DNA from: Candidatus Koribacter versatilis Ellin345 | Lineage (GTDB): Bacteria > Acidobacteriota > Terriglobia > Terriglobales > Acidobacteriaceae | NCBI RefSeq assembly: GCF_000014005.1 | Contig: NC_008009.1 | Location: 682,001 to 746,000 of the forward strand | Length of the DNA: 64,000 nucleotides | Direction of reading: 5' to 3' | Shown here: positions 26,066-34,783 of the stretch, piece after piece | Position numbering within the stretch: the first letter of the stretch is position 1 | Layout of the letters: each line of letters starts with the position of its first letter | Made by a program: the position numbers and the translations under genes | The notes under the pieces: generated by a model | What the model saw: the letters and a program-made list of their open reading frames with translations, nothing else | Databases searched by the model: none | Told to the model about the DNA's origin: nothing

Positions 26066-27859
26066 CTAGTGCGCACCCATTTCGCGGTAGTACTCCTGTA
26101 ACACGTAGAAGGCTTGCTTGCGCTGGCCCTGGTCGGAGACGAGGCCTTTGCGGTTGCGCATGTCCTGCACGCCGGGCAGCAGGCGCACGGGCGAGTGGAA
26201 GTCCATGAGCACCCACGGCGAGAGTCCGGCGAGGGCGGGAATCTTGCGCAGCATGGTCAGCTGATGGCGGTAGAGGTTTGCCTGGTACTCCTCGGTCCAA
26301 CGTTCGTTAGTTGCGCCGTGACGTCCATAGGGCGCGCCGCCGCCAAATTCGCTGAACAGCAGCGGCTTCTCCCACGAGGATTTCCATTCAGTAGTGTCGG
26401 CATCTTCGACCCGGCTTTCATACCAGCCGATGTACTCGTTGATCGCAAGCACGTCCACAACGGCGCCGAGCGGGTCGTCGATGAGGCGGGTTTTACCTTC
26501 GCGTCCGGTGCGATTGAGGGCGGCGGTCAGCAGGCGAGTGTTGTCGAGCGAGCGAACGTCGGAGGCCAGGGCTTTCAGGAACTCAAGACGGTCGGGATCA
26601 ATGGGAGTTTCGTTGGCGATAGACCAGAGAATAATCGCTGCACGATTCTGGTCGCGGGCGATCTCTTCGTGAAGTTGCTGGCGGGCCTGCGCGAGGGAGT
26701 CGGGGTTTTTCCAGTCAATGTCCCAGTAAACGGGGATCTCGGACCAGACGAGGATGCCCATACGTTCGGCTTCGCGCACCATGCTCTCGTGGTGCGGGTA
26801 GTGGGCGAGTCGCACGTAATTGCAGCCGAGTTCTTTCGCCCAGCCGAGGAGCGTTTTGTCGTCTTCGGATGCGAAGGCGCGTCCGCCGCGGAAGGGCGCT
26901 TCTTCGTGGATCGAGATGCCGCGCAGGAAGATCGGCTTGCCATTGAGGTAGAGCTTAGTGCCGCGGGCTTCGATGGTGCGGAAGCCAATCTGGTCGGTCA
27001 GATGGTCTGTGCCGGATGAGATGCGAACTTCGTAGAGCTTGGGATTGTCGGGCGACCACGGCGTCAGTTGCGCGGGGAAGCGGAAGGCTGCGCGGCCGTG
27101 CTCATCTGCCTTGGCGCTCTGGCGGAGCTTGGCTTCGGGAATCTCGATCGTTACCTCGGATCCCCCGGCGGCGCTGTTGAGTTGCACCCAGCCGGCGATC
27201 TCGTTCGGCGAACCTTTCGCCAACTGGATGAAGTAATTCTCGATGAACGCACTCGGTACTTCTACGAGGGAGACTTCGCGGGTGAGGCCGCCGTAGTTCC
27301 ACCAATCGGTATTGAGCGCGGGAATGGCGTCCTTGCTGCGACGATCATCCACTTCCACGACGAGCAAGTTTTCGCCGTCTTTTAGTTTGCCGGTGACTTC
27401 GAAATTGAATGGCGTGTAGCCGCCGCTGTGTTCGCCAAGCTTCTGCGCGTTGAGATAGACGGTCGCGTGATAATTCGCGGCGCCAAAGTAAACGAACTGA
27501 CGCTTTCCCTGCGCTGGATGGTAGGAGAAGATTCGCCGATACCAGAGCGTGCCCTCGTACAGAAACAGCTCAGGGCGTTGAGAGTTCCAATCTCCGGGGA
27601 CTTTCAAAGTCGGAGAGTGATCGAAGTTGTATTCGATGAGCTCAGAAGGATCGGTTTGGTGTCGATCTTCGTAGAAGCGATTGCGCTCGCCGACGTGGTA
27701 GGCGTCAATGATGGTGCTCCAGGTGCCGGAGAGATCGGTGATCTGGCGCGCGTGGATGTTGGCGATGAGAGGCGTTTGTGCAAATGCAGTTGCCGCGGCG
27801 GCGAAAAGAACTAGAACGATGAGCACGGAGCGGCGTTGAGTGCGGTGAGTGGTCGGCAT
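26066..27859 (-). CDS. Secreted glycoside hydrolase family 2 enzyme
   Basis: A 597-aa beta-glycosidase. A signal peptide (about residues 1-27) is followed by the sugar-binding jelly roll (GTLWYRRIF, GAANYHATVYLNAQKLGEHS), an Ig-like domain, and the TIM barrel. The acid/base Glu lies in IILWSIANETP and the nucleophile Glu probably in LLFSEFGGG, a GH2 arrangement closest in feel to beta-glucuronidases; substrate uncertain. The start at ATG 27859 has GAGGAGAC directly upstream. Export implies action on external plant or microbial glycans. Confidence 0.9.
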   Translation of the reverse strand: MPTTHRTQRRSVLIVLVLFAAAATAFAQTPLIANIHARQITDLSGTWSTIIDAYHVGERNRFYEDRHQTDPSELIEYNFDHSPTLKVPGDWNSQRPELFLYEGTLWYRRIFSYHPAQGKRQFVYFGAANYHATVYLNAQKLGEHSGGYTPFNFEVTGKLKDGENLLVVEVDDRRSKDAIPALNTDWWNYGGLTREVSLVEVPSAFIENYFIQLAKGSPNEIAGWVQLNSAAGGSEVTIEIPEAKLRQSAKADEHGRAAFRFPAQLTPWSPDNPKLYEVRISSGTDHLTDQIGFRTIEARGTKLYLNGKPIFLRGISIHEEAPFRGGRAFASEDDKTLLGWAKELGCNYVRLAHYPHHESMVREAERMGILVWSEIPVYWDIDWKNPDSLAQARQQLHEEIARDQNRAAIILWSIANETPIDPDRLEFLKALASDVRSLDNTRLLTAALNRTGREGKTRLIDDPLGAVVDVLAINEYIGWYESRVEDADTTEWKSSWEKPLLFSEFGGGAPYGRHGATNERWTEEYQANLYRHQLTMLRKIPALAGLSPWVLMDFHSPVRLLPGVQDMRNRKGLVSDQGQRKQAFYVLQEYYREMGAH

Positions 27860-27899
27860 CGTCTCCTCACGATTCGAACCAACCATCGTACAAGGAAGG

Positions 27900-27928
27900 A
27901 AAAAGAAAGCGGGAGCCGAAGCTCCCGC
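27900..27928 (-). terminator. Terminator of the Gly/Ser-rich lipoprotein gene
   Basis: On the minus strand GCGGGAGC pairs with GCTCCCGC around a TTCG tetraloop and is followed by TTTCTTTTT. It ends the gene at 27948-28811 and separates it from the GH2 gene. Confidence 0.88.
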
Positions 27929-27947
27929 AAACTCAAGATGATGAGAG

Positions 27948-28811
27948 TTACTGTTTCGTGAGACTGAGCGGATGCTGAGTGTTGTCGTTCTGCAGCATGC
28001 AATTCGTGCCACCGGCATAGACGTAGCCGCCGCCGGAGATCATGCTAGGCGCAGTGGGGTCATTCGCGAAGCCGAGATAGATCATGTGGCCGGCGATGAT
28101 ATTGTCCGTCGTGTCGATCTTGAGGTAGACGATGTCACCCGCTGTAAACGACAGAGCCGAATCGAGCGTACCGGTGACCGTGCAGCCAGCGATGCCGGAG
28201 AAAACAACGCCGGTGCCGCTCGCCGTTAGTGGGTAACTGCCAGCGCGACCGCCCGTTGATGTCGCGGTGGACGCCTGCGTGAACTCGACCGAGACGAGGC
28301 CGGTGGTGACCGGTTCATTGCCTTGCCATGTCCCGGAGAAACTGGAGGCCATCACGCCGGTCATCGTGCCGCTATCGCCAGCATCAGTGCCGCCGACGAC
28401 TGAAAATGTGCCATTCGGAAGTGACGTCGCTCCGCTGCTGGTGACATCGGTGAAGGTGAGAGTTATGGTCGAGCTTCCGATCACGCCAGTCATTGTTAGC
28501 GTACCGTTCGAAACCGAACCTGAAACCGTCATCGGCCCGGTGCTGTTGCCGATCGCGTAGCCATTTCCGCCGACGACGAACATGTCGCCGGACACCGAGG
28601 TTCCAGAACCGGTCAAGGAGCCGCCGATGTGCATCGGGCCATTCGTGCCGCTACCAACGAACGCCCAGTTGCCGGACGCGACGGTACCGTTGCCGCCTCC
28701 ACCACCGCTGCCGCCACCATGATTCAGAGGACCTAATTGCTTACTGGAAGCGCAACCAAGTGTCCAAGCAAGGAGTGATACTGCCACCATCAGCCCCAGA
28801 ACCTTCTTCAT
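27948..28811 (-). CDS. Gly/Ser/Thr-rich lipoprotein
   Basis: A 287-aa lipoprotein. The signal peptide ends in WTLGC (Cys at about residue 19), followed by a Gly-rich linker (HGGGSGGGGGNGT). The rest is low-complexity beta-type sequence made of short Gly/Ser/Thr-rich strands (MTGVIGSSTITLTFTDV) with two spaced cysteines near the end, a pattern often seen in large acidobacterial paralogous families of unknown role. The start at ATG 28811 has GGAGGA upstream. It is probably surface exposed. Confidence 0.75.
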   Translation of the reverse strand: MKKVLGLMVAVSLLAWTLGCASSKQLGPLNHGGGSGGGGGNGTVASGNWAFVGSGTNGPMHIGGSLTGSGTSVSGDMFVVGGNGYAIGNSTGPMTVSGSVSNGTLTMTGVIGSSTITLTFTDVTSSGATSLPNGTFSVVGGTDAGDSGTMTGVMASSFSGTWQGNEPVTTGLVSVEFTQASTATSTGGRAGSYPLTASGTGVVFSGIAGCTVTGTLDSALSFTAGDIVYLKIDTTDNIIAGHMIYLGFANDPTAPSMISGGGYVYAGGTNCMLQNDNTQHPLSLTKQ

Positions 28812-29014
28812 GAAATCCTCCGCAAATGTATCTGCCAGTGGTCCGAGTTCTCCGCCGATTGGGGGCACACGCTGCATGCCAGCCCACTCCCACCGTTTGA
28901 AAATGAAACAAGCCAAATCTTTGTCGGCGAGTATAGAAGGTTATTCAGCTTCTCACGAAAAAGAAAGTGTGAAGTGTGCCAGTACGAAAGCTGTTTCCGT
29001 TGTAGTAAACAAGA

Positions 29015-29647
29015 CTAGTACTTGCGTAAGACGCCGATTACCCGTCCCTGGACCTGCACCGAACCGGCTGGGACGCGGATTGGCTGCATTTTGGCGTTGG
29101 AGGGCTGCAGCCTCACAGTCTCGCCTTCGCGGTAGATGCGTTTCAGGGTCGTGTCGGAGTTTTCCACGAGAGCCACCACGATTTCGCCATCTCGGGCGGT
29201 ATTGATGCGCTCCACCAGGACGTAGTCGCCATCCACGATGTGCTCGTCCTGCATGGATTCACCGCTGACCTGGAGGACAAAAACCTCCTTGGAACCAGTG
29301 AAATCGCCGAGCGAGATGGTTTCAGGGTTCTCGATGGCTTCAATCGGCTGACCAGCGGCAATGCGGCCAAGAAACGGCAGCCCCGCGGTCGCTACGGCAG
29401 CAGCGGCGGCCATGGACTTCTTAAGCTGGCCCTTCGGGCGCAGGACTTCGATAGAACGGGCGCGGTTGTAGTCGCGCTTGAGCAGGCCCTTGGATTCGAG
29501 ATTTCCAATATGCTTGTGAACCGTTGCGAGGGAGGAGAGCCCCATGCCTTCGGCAATCTCTTCGAAGGACGGTGAGTAGCCATGGGAATCGGTGAAACTG
29601 CACAGGAAATCGTACATCTCACGTTGCCGGCGGGTTAGCGCGACCAT
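29015..29647 (-). CDS. lexA: LexA repressor
   Basis: A 210-aa SOS regulator. The N-terminal winged helix (about residues 1-70; EEIAEGMGLSSLATVHKHI is the recognition region) is joined to an S24 protease domain. The autocleavage site is Ala98-Gly99 in RIAAGQPI, with Ser131 (GESMQD) and Lys169 (TTLKR) as the catalytic pair, so cleavage should be functional. An Ala-rich linker (residues 80-88) is notable. The start has GGAAGG upstream. A long inverted repeat lies immediately upstream and could be its own operator. Confidence 0.96.
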   Translation of the reverse strand: MVALTRRQREMYDFLCSFTDSHGYSPSFEEIAEGMGLSSLATVHKHIGNLESKGLLKRDYNRARSIEVLRPKGQLKKSMAAAAAVATAGLPFLGRIAAGQPIEAIENPETISLGDFTGSKEVFVLQVSGESMQDEHIVDGDYVLVERINTARDGEIVVALVENSDTTLKRIYREGETVRLQPSNAKMQPIRVPAGSVQVQGRVIGVLRKY

Positions 29648-29651
29648 TCGA

Positions 29652-29707
29652 CCTTCCTTCGCTATCGAGTCGTTGCTACGATGCCCGAAGTATTAGCGAA
29701 AGGAAGG
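29652..29707. promoter_or_regulatory. Inverted repeat upstream of lexA, candidate operator
   Basis: CCTTCCTTCGCTA (29652-29664) is mirrored by TAGCGAAAGGAAGG (29694-29707), with one inserted A and a 29-base spacer. It covers the region where a lexA promoter and ribosome-binding site should lie. LexA boxes differ widely between phyla, so this is only a candidate autoregulatory site; the near arm overlaps the Shine-Dalgarno. Confidence 0.4.
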
Positions 29708-29769
29708 CGAAAGTCAAGAGCTAACCTACTTGCTTTTCATGGTTATGCCGCGAGGAACCTCCGGAAGAG

Positions 29770-29805
29770 GGCAGCTCCCACCCAGCGCTTCGTCTTGGAG
29801 CTGCC
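29770..29805 (+). promoter_or_regulatory. Hairpin in the gene-free stretch before the 118-aa gene
   Basis: GGCAGCTCC (29770-29778) pairs perfectly with GGAGCTGCC (29797-29805) around an 18-base loop. The region 29708-29987 holds no gene I can support; it may be the leader of the gene at 29988. No U-tract follows, so a terminator is unlikely. Confidence 0.4.
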
Positions 29806-29987
29806 ATGCGGCCCAGACGGAACCGTAAACCCCGATGGCTGCGGCGGAAGGTCAGGAAGGGTCAGAGGATGACGAAAGAGGTACTTGGGACGAACACCGA
29901 GCGACAGGGACAGGTTTGTGGCGCACACCCCTGCCACGAGATAACGTACATGGCCGGGAGGCGTCTATCGCCCGTAGGAGTTGCACC

Positions 29988-30344
29988 ATGAACCTTGAAT
30001 CGAACGCCGCAAAGACGATCGCCGCGCTGGCCGTTTTGAATATCGGGCTCTTTTTCTCACATCATGTGCCCGTCAAGGCGATCTATACGCCGACGGTTCA
30101 GGCGAGTGTGGTCTCGCAGAGAGCCGAGATGTGCAAGGTGCGCACCGAGGCGAGGTTGGCCGCGATGGAAGCGCGTCTGCAAGCCCGCGCCGCAGCGCGC
30201 GAGATGGTCCGCGCCCGCCGCCAGGTGAAGCAGGCGACCGTAATGGCGCCCAACGCTACGCCCACGAAGTGCAACATGAGCGTAACGGATTATGTGCGTG
30301 GAATCGTCTCCTCCGGCATGCGCACGCTGGCCAGCGGAATCTAG
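29988..30344 (+). CDS. Small membrane-anchored or secreted hypothetical protein
   Basis: A 118-aa protein with one N-terminal hydrophobic segment (IAALAVLNIGLFF) that could be a signal peptide or anchor. An Arg/Ala-rich helical segment follows (residues about 45-80), then a short tail with one Cys. I recognise no family. The ATG at 29988 follows TAGGAG at good spacing, whereas the longer frame to 29835 lacks any start signal. Confidence 0.55.
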   Translation: MNLESNAAKTIAALAVLNIGLFFSHHVPVKAIYTPTVQASVVSQRAEMCKVRTEARLAAMEARLQARAAAREMVRARRQVKQATVMAPNATPTKCNMSVTDYVRGIVSSGMRTLASGI

Positions 30345-30448
30345 TCCCGAAACCGAAGGCATCGCTTCGCGATTACCACGGTTCGGACGCAACCACTTTC
30401 TAGGTCGGAATTTAGGTGGATTTAGGAGATACTCTGCGGTATCACTAA

Positions 30449-30478
30449 TTGCTGGCCTTCGCTCGTTCTGCTTACAAT
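30449..30478 (+). promoter_or_regulatory. Promoter of the TPR-GAF gene
   Basis: TTGCTG (30449-30454) and TACAAT (30473-30478) are 18 bases apart. Transcription would begin near 30485, just after the first possible ATG (30481), which favours the ATG at 30505 as the start. Confidence 0.45.
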
Positions 30479-30504
30479 GAATGCCTAAGGTCCACCCTGT
30501 CAAA

Positions 30505-33093
30505 ATGTCCGATATTTCCAAGCATTTGGAAAAGGCCGAAAAGTATCTCCAGAAGGGCAAGCACGAAGATGCCCTTGAGGAGTATTTGCAGGTATTGGAC
30601 GAACAGCCGTCGAATCAAGGCGTTCGACAGACAGCCGCTGAACTCTGCGTCTCCCTTGGCCGCACTTCCGACGCGGCCACAATGTTCGGCCAGATCTTCG
30701 ATTCCCAGTGTTCCATCGGCGATAACGCCCGCGCTGTCATCACTTACAAGAAATTAGTCCGGGTCGGGAAACCCTCCTTGCAGCAGATGCTGCAATTCGC
30801 CCACATCCAGGAGCGCACCAACCGCAAAGAGGCGCTGGAGGCGTACGTCAACCTGGGTAGTGAGTACCGGACCGCTGGAAAACTCAGCGATCTGCTGGAG
30901 GTTTACCGGAGAATCTCCTCGCTCGATCCTTCGATCGAGAACTATGCCCAGGAAGGCGATCTGGCAGCGGAACTGGACGATCCGAAGACAGCTGCGGTCT
31001 CCTTCGTCCAGGCCGGAATTCTCGTTGAAAAGTCCGGTGGCGATGCCTCTGAGTGGTATGAGAAGGCCTACCACTACGATCCGACGAACCCGGGGGCTGC
31101 CTTTGGTCATGGGCACGCGCTGTTGCTTCGCGGAGAAGCCGAAGAGGCAGTTACGATCCTCGAGCCGCTGGCGAACTATCCTTCGAGCCCGATTGAAGCC
31201 CGGGAGGCCTATGCCCGCGCACTGCTGCTTGCGGGACATCTCGAGAAAGCCGAACCCGTCGTCTGGAAGCTGTATGAGTTCGATTCGCGAAAGCTCGACG
31301 ACATCCTGGAACTGATTGGCGACTACGTTGACCTGCAAAAGACCGACAACGCACTGCGCCTGACGAAAAAGCTGGAAGAGCAAATGTCGAAGACCGGCCG
31401 TCGCCGGGAGTTCGTGCAGATCATGCAGGAGATGCTCGAACAGAAATCGCCCTCCATCGAGTTCCTGTACTACATGGTGGAGCTTTACAACTCCAACAAC
31501 CGCGAACACGACTACTGCCACACGCTGCTGCGCTTATTCGAATTGCATTACGCCGCTGGCGAGTTCCTGCGCGCCGGAGATTGTCTTGACCGCGCGGCGG
31601 AAGTGGACCCCTACGAGCCGGGTCATACGAACCGCATTGAAATGTTGCGCGGCAAGCTCGAAGACAACCGTTTCAACGCCATCGCGAACCGCTTCGGCAG
31701 TGTGATCAAGGTCGAGCAGCAGGGCGGACAATCGTCGAACAACAACAATATTTCGACCCATGCCGCCAGCGACAACGAAACGACGGTCCTCGAGGACCTG
31801 ATCCTCCAGTCCGAAATTTTTATGCAGTACTCCATGCGCTCGAAAGCGGTCGAGCGGCTGGAACGTATTCACAAGCTGTTCCCGCATGAGGAAGAGCGCA
31901 ACGAGAAGTTGCGGAGCCTCTACAACAATGCTGGGTTCTTCCCGCAATACTCGGACCATCCTTCTGCGCAGCAGATGGTTGTAGCGCCCGTGACGCGCGG
32001 GGTGGACCAGCAGCCTGCTCCTCCCATACCGAACGCGGTTGCCGCCGAGAACTCGGTGGACAACATCTCGCGAGTTACTGAAATCACGCGGAACATCTAC
32101 CGCCAGGGAAACGTGAAGGCGGTGTTGTTCGCATCCGTAAACGATATTGGACGCCACTGGAATTCGAGCCGCTGCGTGGCGGGGTTGTGCTCGCCGGGCA
32201 AGCCGCCCTCGGCAGCGCTGGAATACTGCGCGCCGGGCATTCCGCAGTCGGACGTTGCGGCGATCGTGAAATTGATCGGAGTTCTCCATCCGCTGGCGGT
32301 AGCGATGGGCATGGTTTCCATCTCGAATGCCCGCTCCGCGCATGAACTTGCGCCGGTGCATGACGTCATCGAGACGCTCGGCATTGAGTCATTGCTGGCA
32401 GTCCCACTCTCCGAAGGCGACGAGCAGGCCGGCATCTTGATCTTGCAGCAATGCACCCCGCGGTTGTGGGGGCAGACGGACGTCGTAGTGCTGCGCACCA
32501 TCGCCGACCAGATGGTTCTGGCGGTACACAACGCGAGACTCAGAAGCCTAGTCAAGAACCTTGCTGTGACGGAAGAGAAGTCAGGCTTGCTGAAGCGTTC
32601 GTCGTATCTCGACGTTCTGCTCTCGGAAGTGAAGCGCGCTTTGCAGGCCAACGCGCCGGTCACGCTGATGCTGGTGGAGATCGGCAAAGCCGCGGGGCTG
32701 ATCCGTGACGTCGGCGAAGCCGCTGTAGATTCCGTGCTGCAGCAGGTAGGACAGGTGGTACAAGCACATTTGCGGCAGAATGACGTGCCTGTGCGCTACG
32801 ACCTGACGCAGATCGCGATTGTTCTCTCGGATACGAACGACAAGAACGCGTTCTTTGTCGCCGATAAACTTCGCAAGGTGCTTGGGGGCACGAAAATCCC
32901 CGGTCGTGACCAGGCGCTGCCGATCTCGATTGGCATTGCCGAGGCTGTGATGAACCCGCATTATGATCCGGTGGACGTGGTCACCGAGGTGATCAATCGC
33001 CTGGAATCCGCGCTGGAAGCGGCGAAAGCCTCGGGCGGCAATAAGTCGCACTCGATCGCACCCGCATTCCTTACCGCCGCCGCGGGCGACTAA
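30505..33093 (+). CDS. TPR - GAF - degenerate GGDEF protein
   Basis: An 862-aa cytoplasmic protein without membrane segments. The first half (to about residue 470) is a run of TPR-like helices (AEKYLQKGKHEDALEEYLQV; EAVTILEPLANYP). A low-complexity linker with Asn runs follows, then a GAF-like domain (about 525-700; LLAVPLSEGDEQAGILIL, TIADQMVLAVHNARL). The end (about 705-850) has the layout of a GGDEF domain, including the closing PISIGIAEA, but the signature position reads RYDLTQIAIVLSDT, so the GGDEF catalytic residues are gone. It should not make c-di-GMP; a sensing or scaffold role is inferred. An ATG at 30481 is possible but lies before the likely transcript start. Confidence 0.75.
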   Translation: MSDISKHLEKAEKYLQKGKHEDALEEYLQVLDEQPSNQGVRQTAAELCVSLGRTSDAATMFGQIFDSQCSIGDNARAVITYKKLVRVGKPSLQQMLQFAHIQERTNRKEALEAYVNLGSEYRTAGKLSDLLEVYRRISSLDPSIENYAQEGDLAAELDDPKTAAVSFVQAGILVEKSGGDASEWYEKAYHYDPTNPGAAFGHGHALLLRGEAEEAVTILEPLANYPSSPIEAREAYARALLLAGHLEKAEPVVWKLYEFDSRKLDDILELIGDYVDLQKTDNALRLTKKLEEQMSKTGRRREFVQIMQEMLEQKSPSIEFLYYMVELYNSNNREHDYCHTLLRLFELHYAAGEFLRAGDCLDRAAEVDPYEPGHTNRIEMLRGKLEDNRFNAIANRFGSVIKVEQQGGQSSNNNNISTHAASDNETTVLEDLILQSEIFMQYSMRSKAVERLERIHKLFPHEEERNEKLRSLYNNAGFFPQYSDHPSAQQMVVAPVTRGVDQQPAPPIPNAVAAENSVDNISRVTEITRNIYRQGNVKAVLFASVNDIGRHWNSSRCVAGLCSPGKPPSAALEYCAPGIPQSDVAAIVKLIGVLHPLAVAMGMVSISNARSAHELAPVHDVIETLGIESLLAVPLSEGDEQAGILILQQCTPRLWGQTDVVVLRTIADQMVLAVHNARLRSLVKNLAVTEEKSGLLKRSSYLDVLLSEVKRALQANAPVTLMLVEIGKAAGLIRDVGEAAVDSVLQQVGQVVQAHLRQNDVPVRYDLTQIAIVLSDTNDKNAFFVADKLRKVLGGTKIPGRDQALPISIGIAEAVMNPHYDPVDVVTEVINRLESALEAAKASGGNKSHSIAPAFLTAAAGD

Positions 33094-33119
33094 CTCCCGC
33101 ATCCGTTATCATCGAAGAG

Positions 33120-34067
33120 ATGTCTTCCGTCACAATGAAACCTGCCGTCCACCCATTCCGGACCGACGACCCACGCCTGCAAACGATCCACGAAAAGGTC
33201 CTCGCAGGAAAAGAACTCGATCTCAACGACGTGACTGTGCTCTTCGCGTCGAAGGACATCCTCGCGATCGGCTGGCTTGCAAATTACATGCGCGAACAGA
33301 TGCACGGGCATGCCACGCAGTATGGCGTCGATACGATGGCTTTTGCTAACGGAGCAGAATCCGGCGAGGCGGCGGAGTTCGTGGTGCTCGGAAGCGATGT
33401 AGATCGCGTGGGCGCGGCAGTTGCGAATCTGCGGAAGCATTCAGCGAGCGCTGTGGTATCGGCGATGACGGTTGAGCAGATCGCCGGAAACAGTGCAAAA
33501 GGAACGCTCCAAAAACTTCGTGATGCCGGTGTCAGCAGCTTGCTTGGTAGCGGCGCTGAATTGTTTTTGCCCGCCGTACGCAAGGTGATTTGGAACACCA
33601 CGAACACCGCGGAGCAACGGGCGGAAGCTCGATCGTTAGCCGCGGAAGCAAGGATCCAGGTTCCTGCCTACGTGGTGCAGCGCACGGCGTCCCCCGAGCA
33701 GCAGGCTCGCGAGCTACTGAGCTTCCGCAACGTCCAAGCGAAAGCATTCTCCTCGATCTCATTTGATCCTGACGCGACGACAGACCTGAACCTGGTGATG
33801 ACCACCGGCATGCAGGAGATGAAGCAGATAGCCATCGCCCGGCTTGCGCTCGGACACATCCCGCATGTCCGCGCCTATTTGCAAATGTTGGGCGGCAAGC
33901 TGGCGCAGATTGCTCTGCGCTTCGGCGCAAGTTCGCTGGATGGGACATTGCTCGATGCTTCCGAACCGCAGGCCGCGCGGGCGGCAGAACTCGCCCGCGA
34001 GATCACGGTCGCCGGACGCGAGCCGCATGAACTCTCAACCGTCCGGCGCTTGATCGTGACGGCTTAG
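33120..34067 (+). CDS. MqnE/MqnC-like protein lacking the radical SAM cysteines
   Basis: A 315-aa protein whose N-terminus (ILAIGWLANYMREQMHG) and C-terminus (TTGMQEMKQIAIARLALGHI, then YLQMLGGKLAQIALRFGASS) read like aminofutalosine synthase/cyclic dehypoxanthine futalosine synthase of the futalosine menaquinone pathway. GVSSLLGSGAELFLPAVRK matches the conserved GGGAE block. The CxxxCxxC cluster loop expected after the N-terminal helix is absent: that region reads QYGVDTMAFANGAESG, and I see no cysteine anywhere in the protein. It therefore cannot bind the usual 4Fe-4S cluster. It follows the TPR-GAF gene by 26 bases and likely shares its transcript. Confidence 0.7.
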   Translation: MSSVTMKPAVHPFRTDDPRLQTIHEKVLAGKELDLNDVTVLFASKDILAIGWLANYMREQMHGHATQYGVDTMAFANGAESGEAAEFVVLGSDVDRVGAAVANLRKHSASAVVSAMTVEQIAGNSAKGTLQKLRDAGVSSLLGSGAELFLPAVRKVIWNTTNTAEQRAEARSLAAEARIQVPAYVVQRTASPEQQARELLSFRNVQAKAFSSISFDPDATTDLNLVMTTGMQEMKQIAIARLALGHIPHVRAYLQMLGGKLAQIALRFGASSLDGTLLDASEPQAARAAELAREITVAGREPHELSTVRRLIVTA

Positions 34068-34339
34068 GACGCCAGCGGATCTTCTCTCTGATCGTTCTGA
34101 TTGCGTTTTTGGCGCTCTCCAGGGTCCTGATCGTTCAACTCACCTTCTGGATTTTTCTTGAAGCTGCCCTCCATGGAATGTTCTTCGTTTTCGCCCGGCT
34201 CGGGCAGGTCAGTGTCTTGGCCTTGTAGGGCCTTGCCCTTGTTGCGGTGCGGGTTTTGCCCTGAAAGCGAGGTATTGGTGGGTTGGTCGGGGCGGTCCTG
34301 CTCGACGGCGCCCTTCTTGGCATCGGGATCAGTGGACAT
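34064..34339 (-). CDS. Small hydrophilic, probably disordered protein
   Basis: A 91-aa protein made almost only of Asp, Glu, Gln, Asn, Lys, Gly and Pro, with no hydrophobic core (KKNPEGELNDQDPGERQKRN). It looks intrinsically disordered, like some stress or desiccation proteins, but no family is recognised. Its 3' end overlaps the convergent gene by four bases. The ATG follows AGGAGACA. Confidence 0.55.
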   Translation of the reverse strand: MSTDPDAKKGAVEQDRPDQPTNTSLSGQNPHRNKGKALQGQDTDLPEPGENEEHSMEGSFKKNPEGELNDQDPGERQKRNQNDQREDPLAS

Positions 34340-34493
34340 GTTGTCTCCTAGGTACCAAAAGAGGACGCTGCTGCCCGAATTGTTGCCCGCACGTCAAAAC
34401 TTCAGGACGTACCCTTCTGGGAGCTTGCATTCTGTACTGGCGGGGAGCAACGTATCCTCGGAGTCACAGCTCCAACTAGGCAGGGAGACCATC

Positions 34494-34745
34494 GTGAACA
34501 CGCAAGTCCGATGGACGTGTGTCGCAGTTTTGCTGGCAGCAGGATCCTCCGCGCCCGCCGCGGACGTTGTGTTTCTTCCCGGACGCACGGTTGACGGAGC
34601 ACTGAATCCCGAGGCCCGCATGCAGGCGGTTCATGCTGAAATGAAGCGCGAGTGCAGCGCCGCCCCGAACAGTGACCGTTGCCACCGTCTGAAACGGGAA
34701 TTCCAGCAGGAAGCCAAGAACTGCCAGAAGCAGCGCCGTAAATAA
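34494..34745 (+). CDS. Small secreted cysteine-containing protein
   Basis: An 83-aa protein with a signal peptide (WTCVAVLLAAGSSAPAAD) and a mature part carrying three cysteines (RECSAAPNSDRCHRLKRE; KNCQKQ). GGGAGACC precedes the GTG start at 34494. No family recognised; a periplasmic location is inferred. Confidence 0.55.
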   Translation: MNTQVRWTCVAVLLAAGSSAPAADVVFLPGRTVDGALNPEARMQAVHAEMKRECSAAPNSDRCHRLKREFQQEAKNCQKQRRK

Positions 34746-34783
34746 ACCGGAACGCCGTCACGTCGAGTTGATATCCTGAGGCC

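Noticed and set aside
29681-29872. 63-codon open frame after lexA
   Set aside because: No ribosome-binding site, and its sequence lies over the hairpin with atypical composition.
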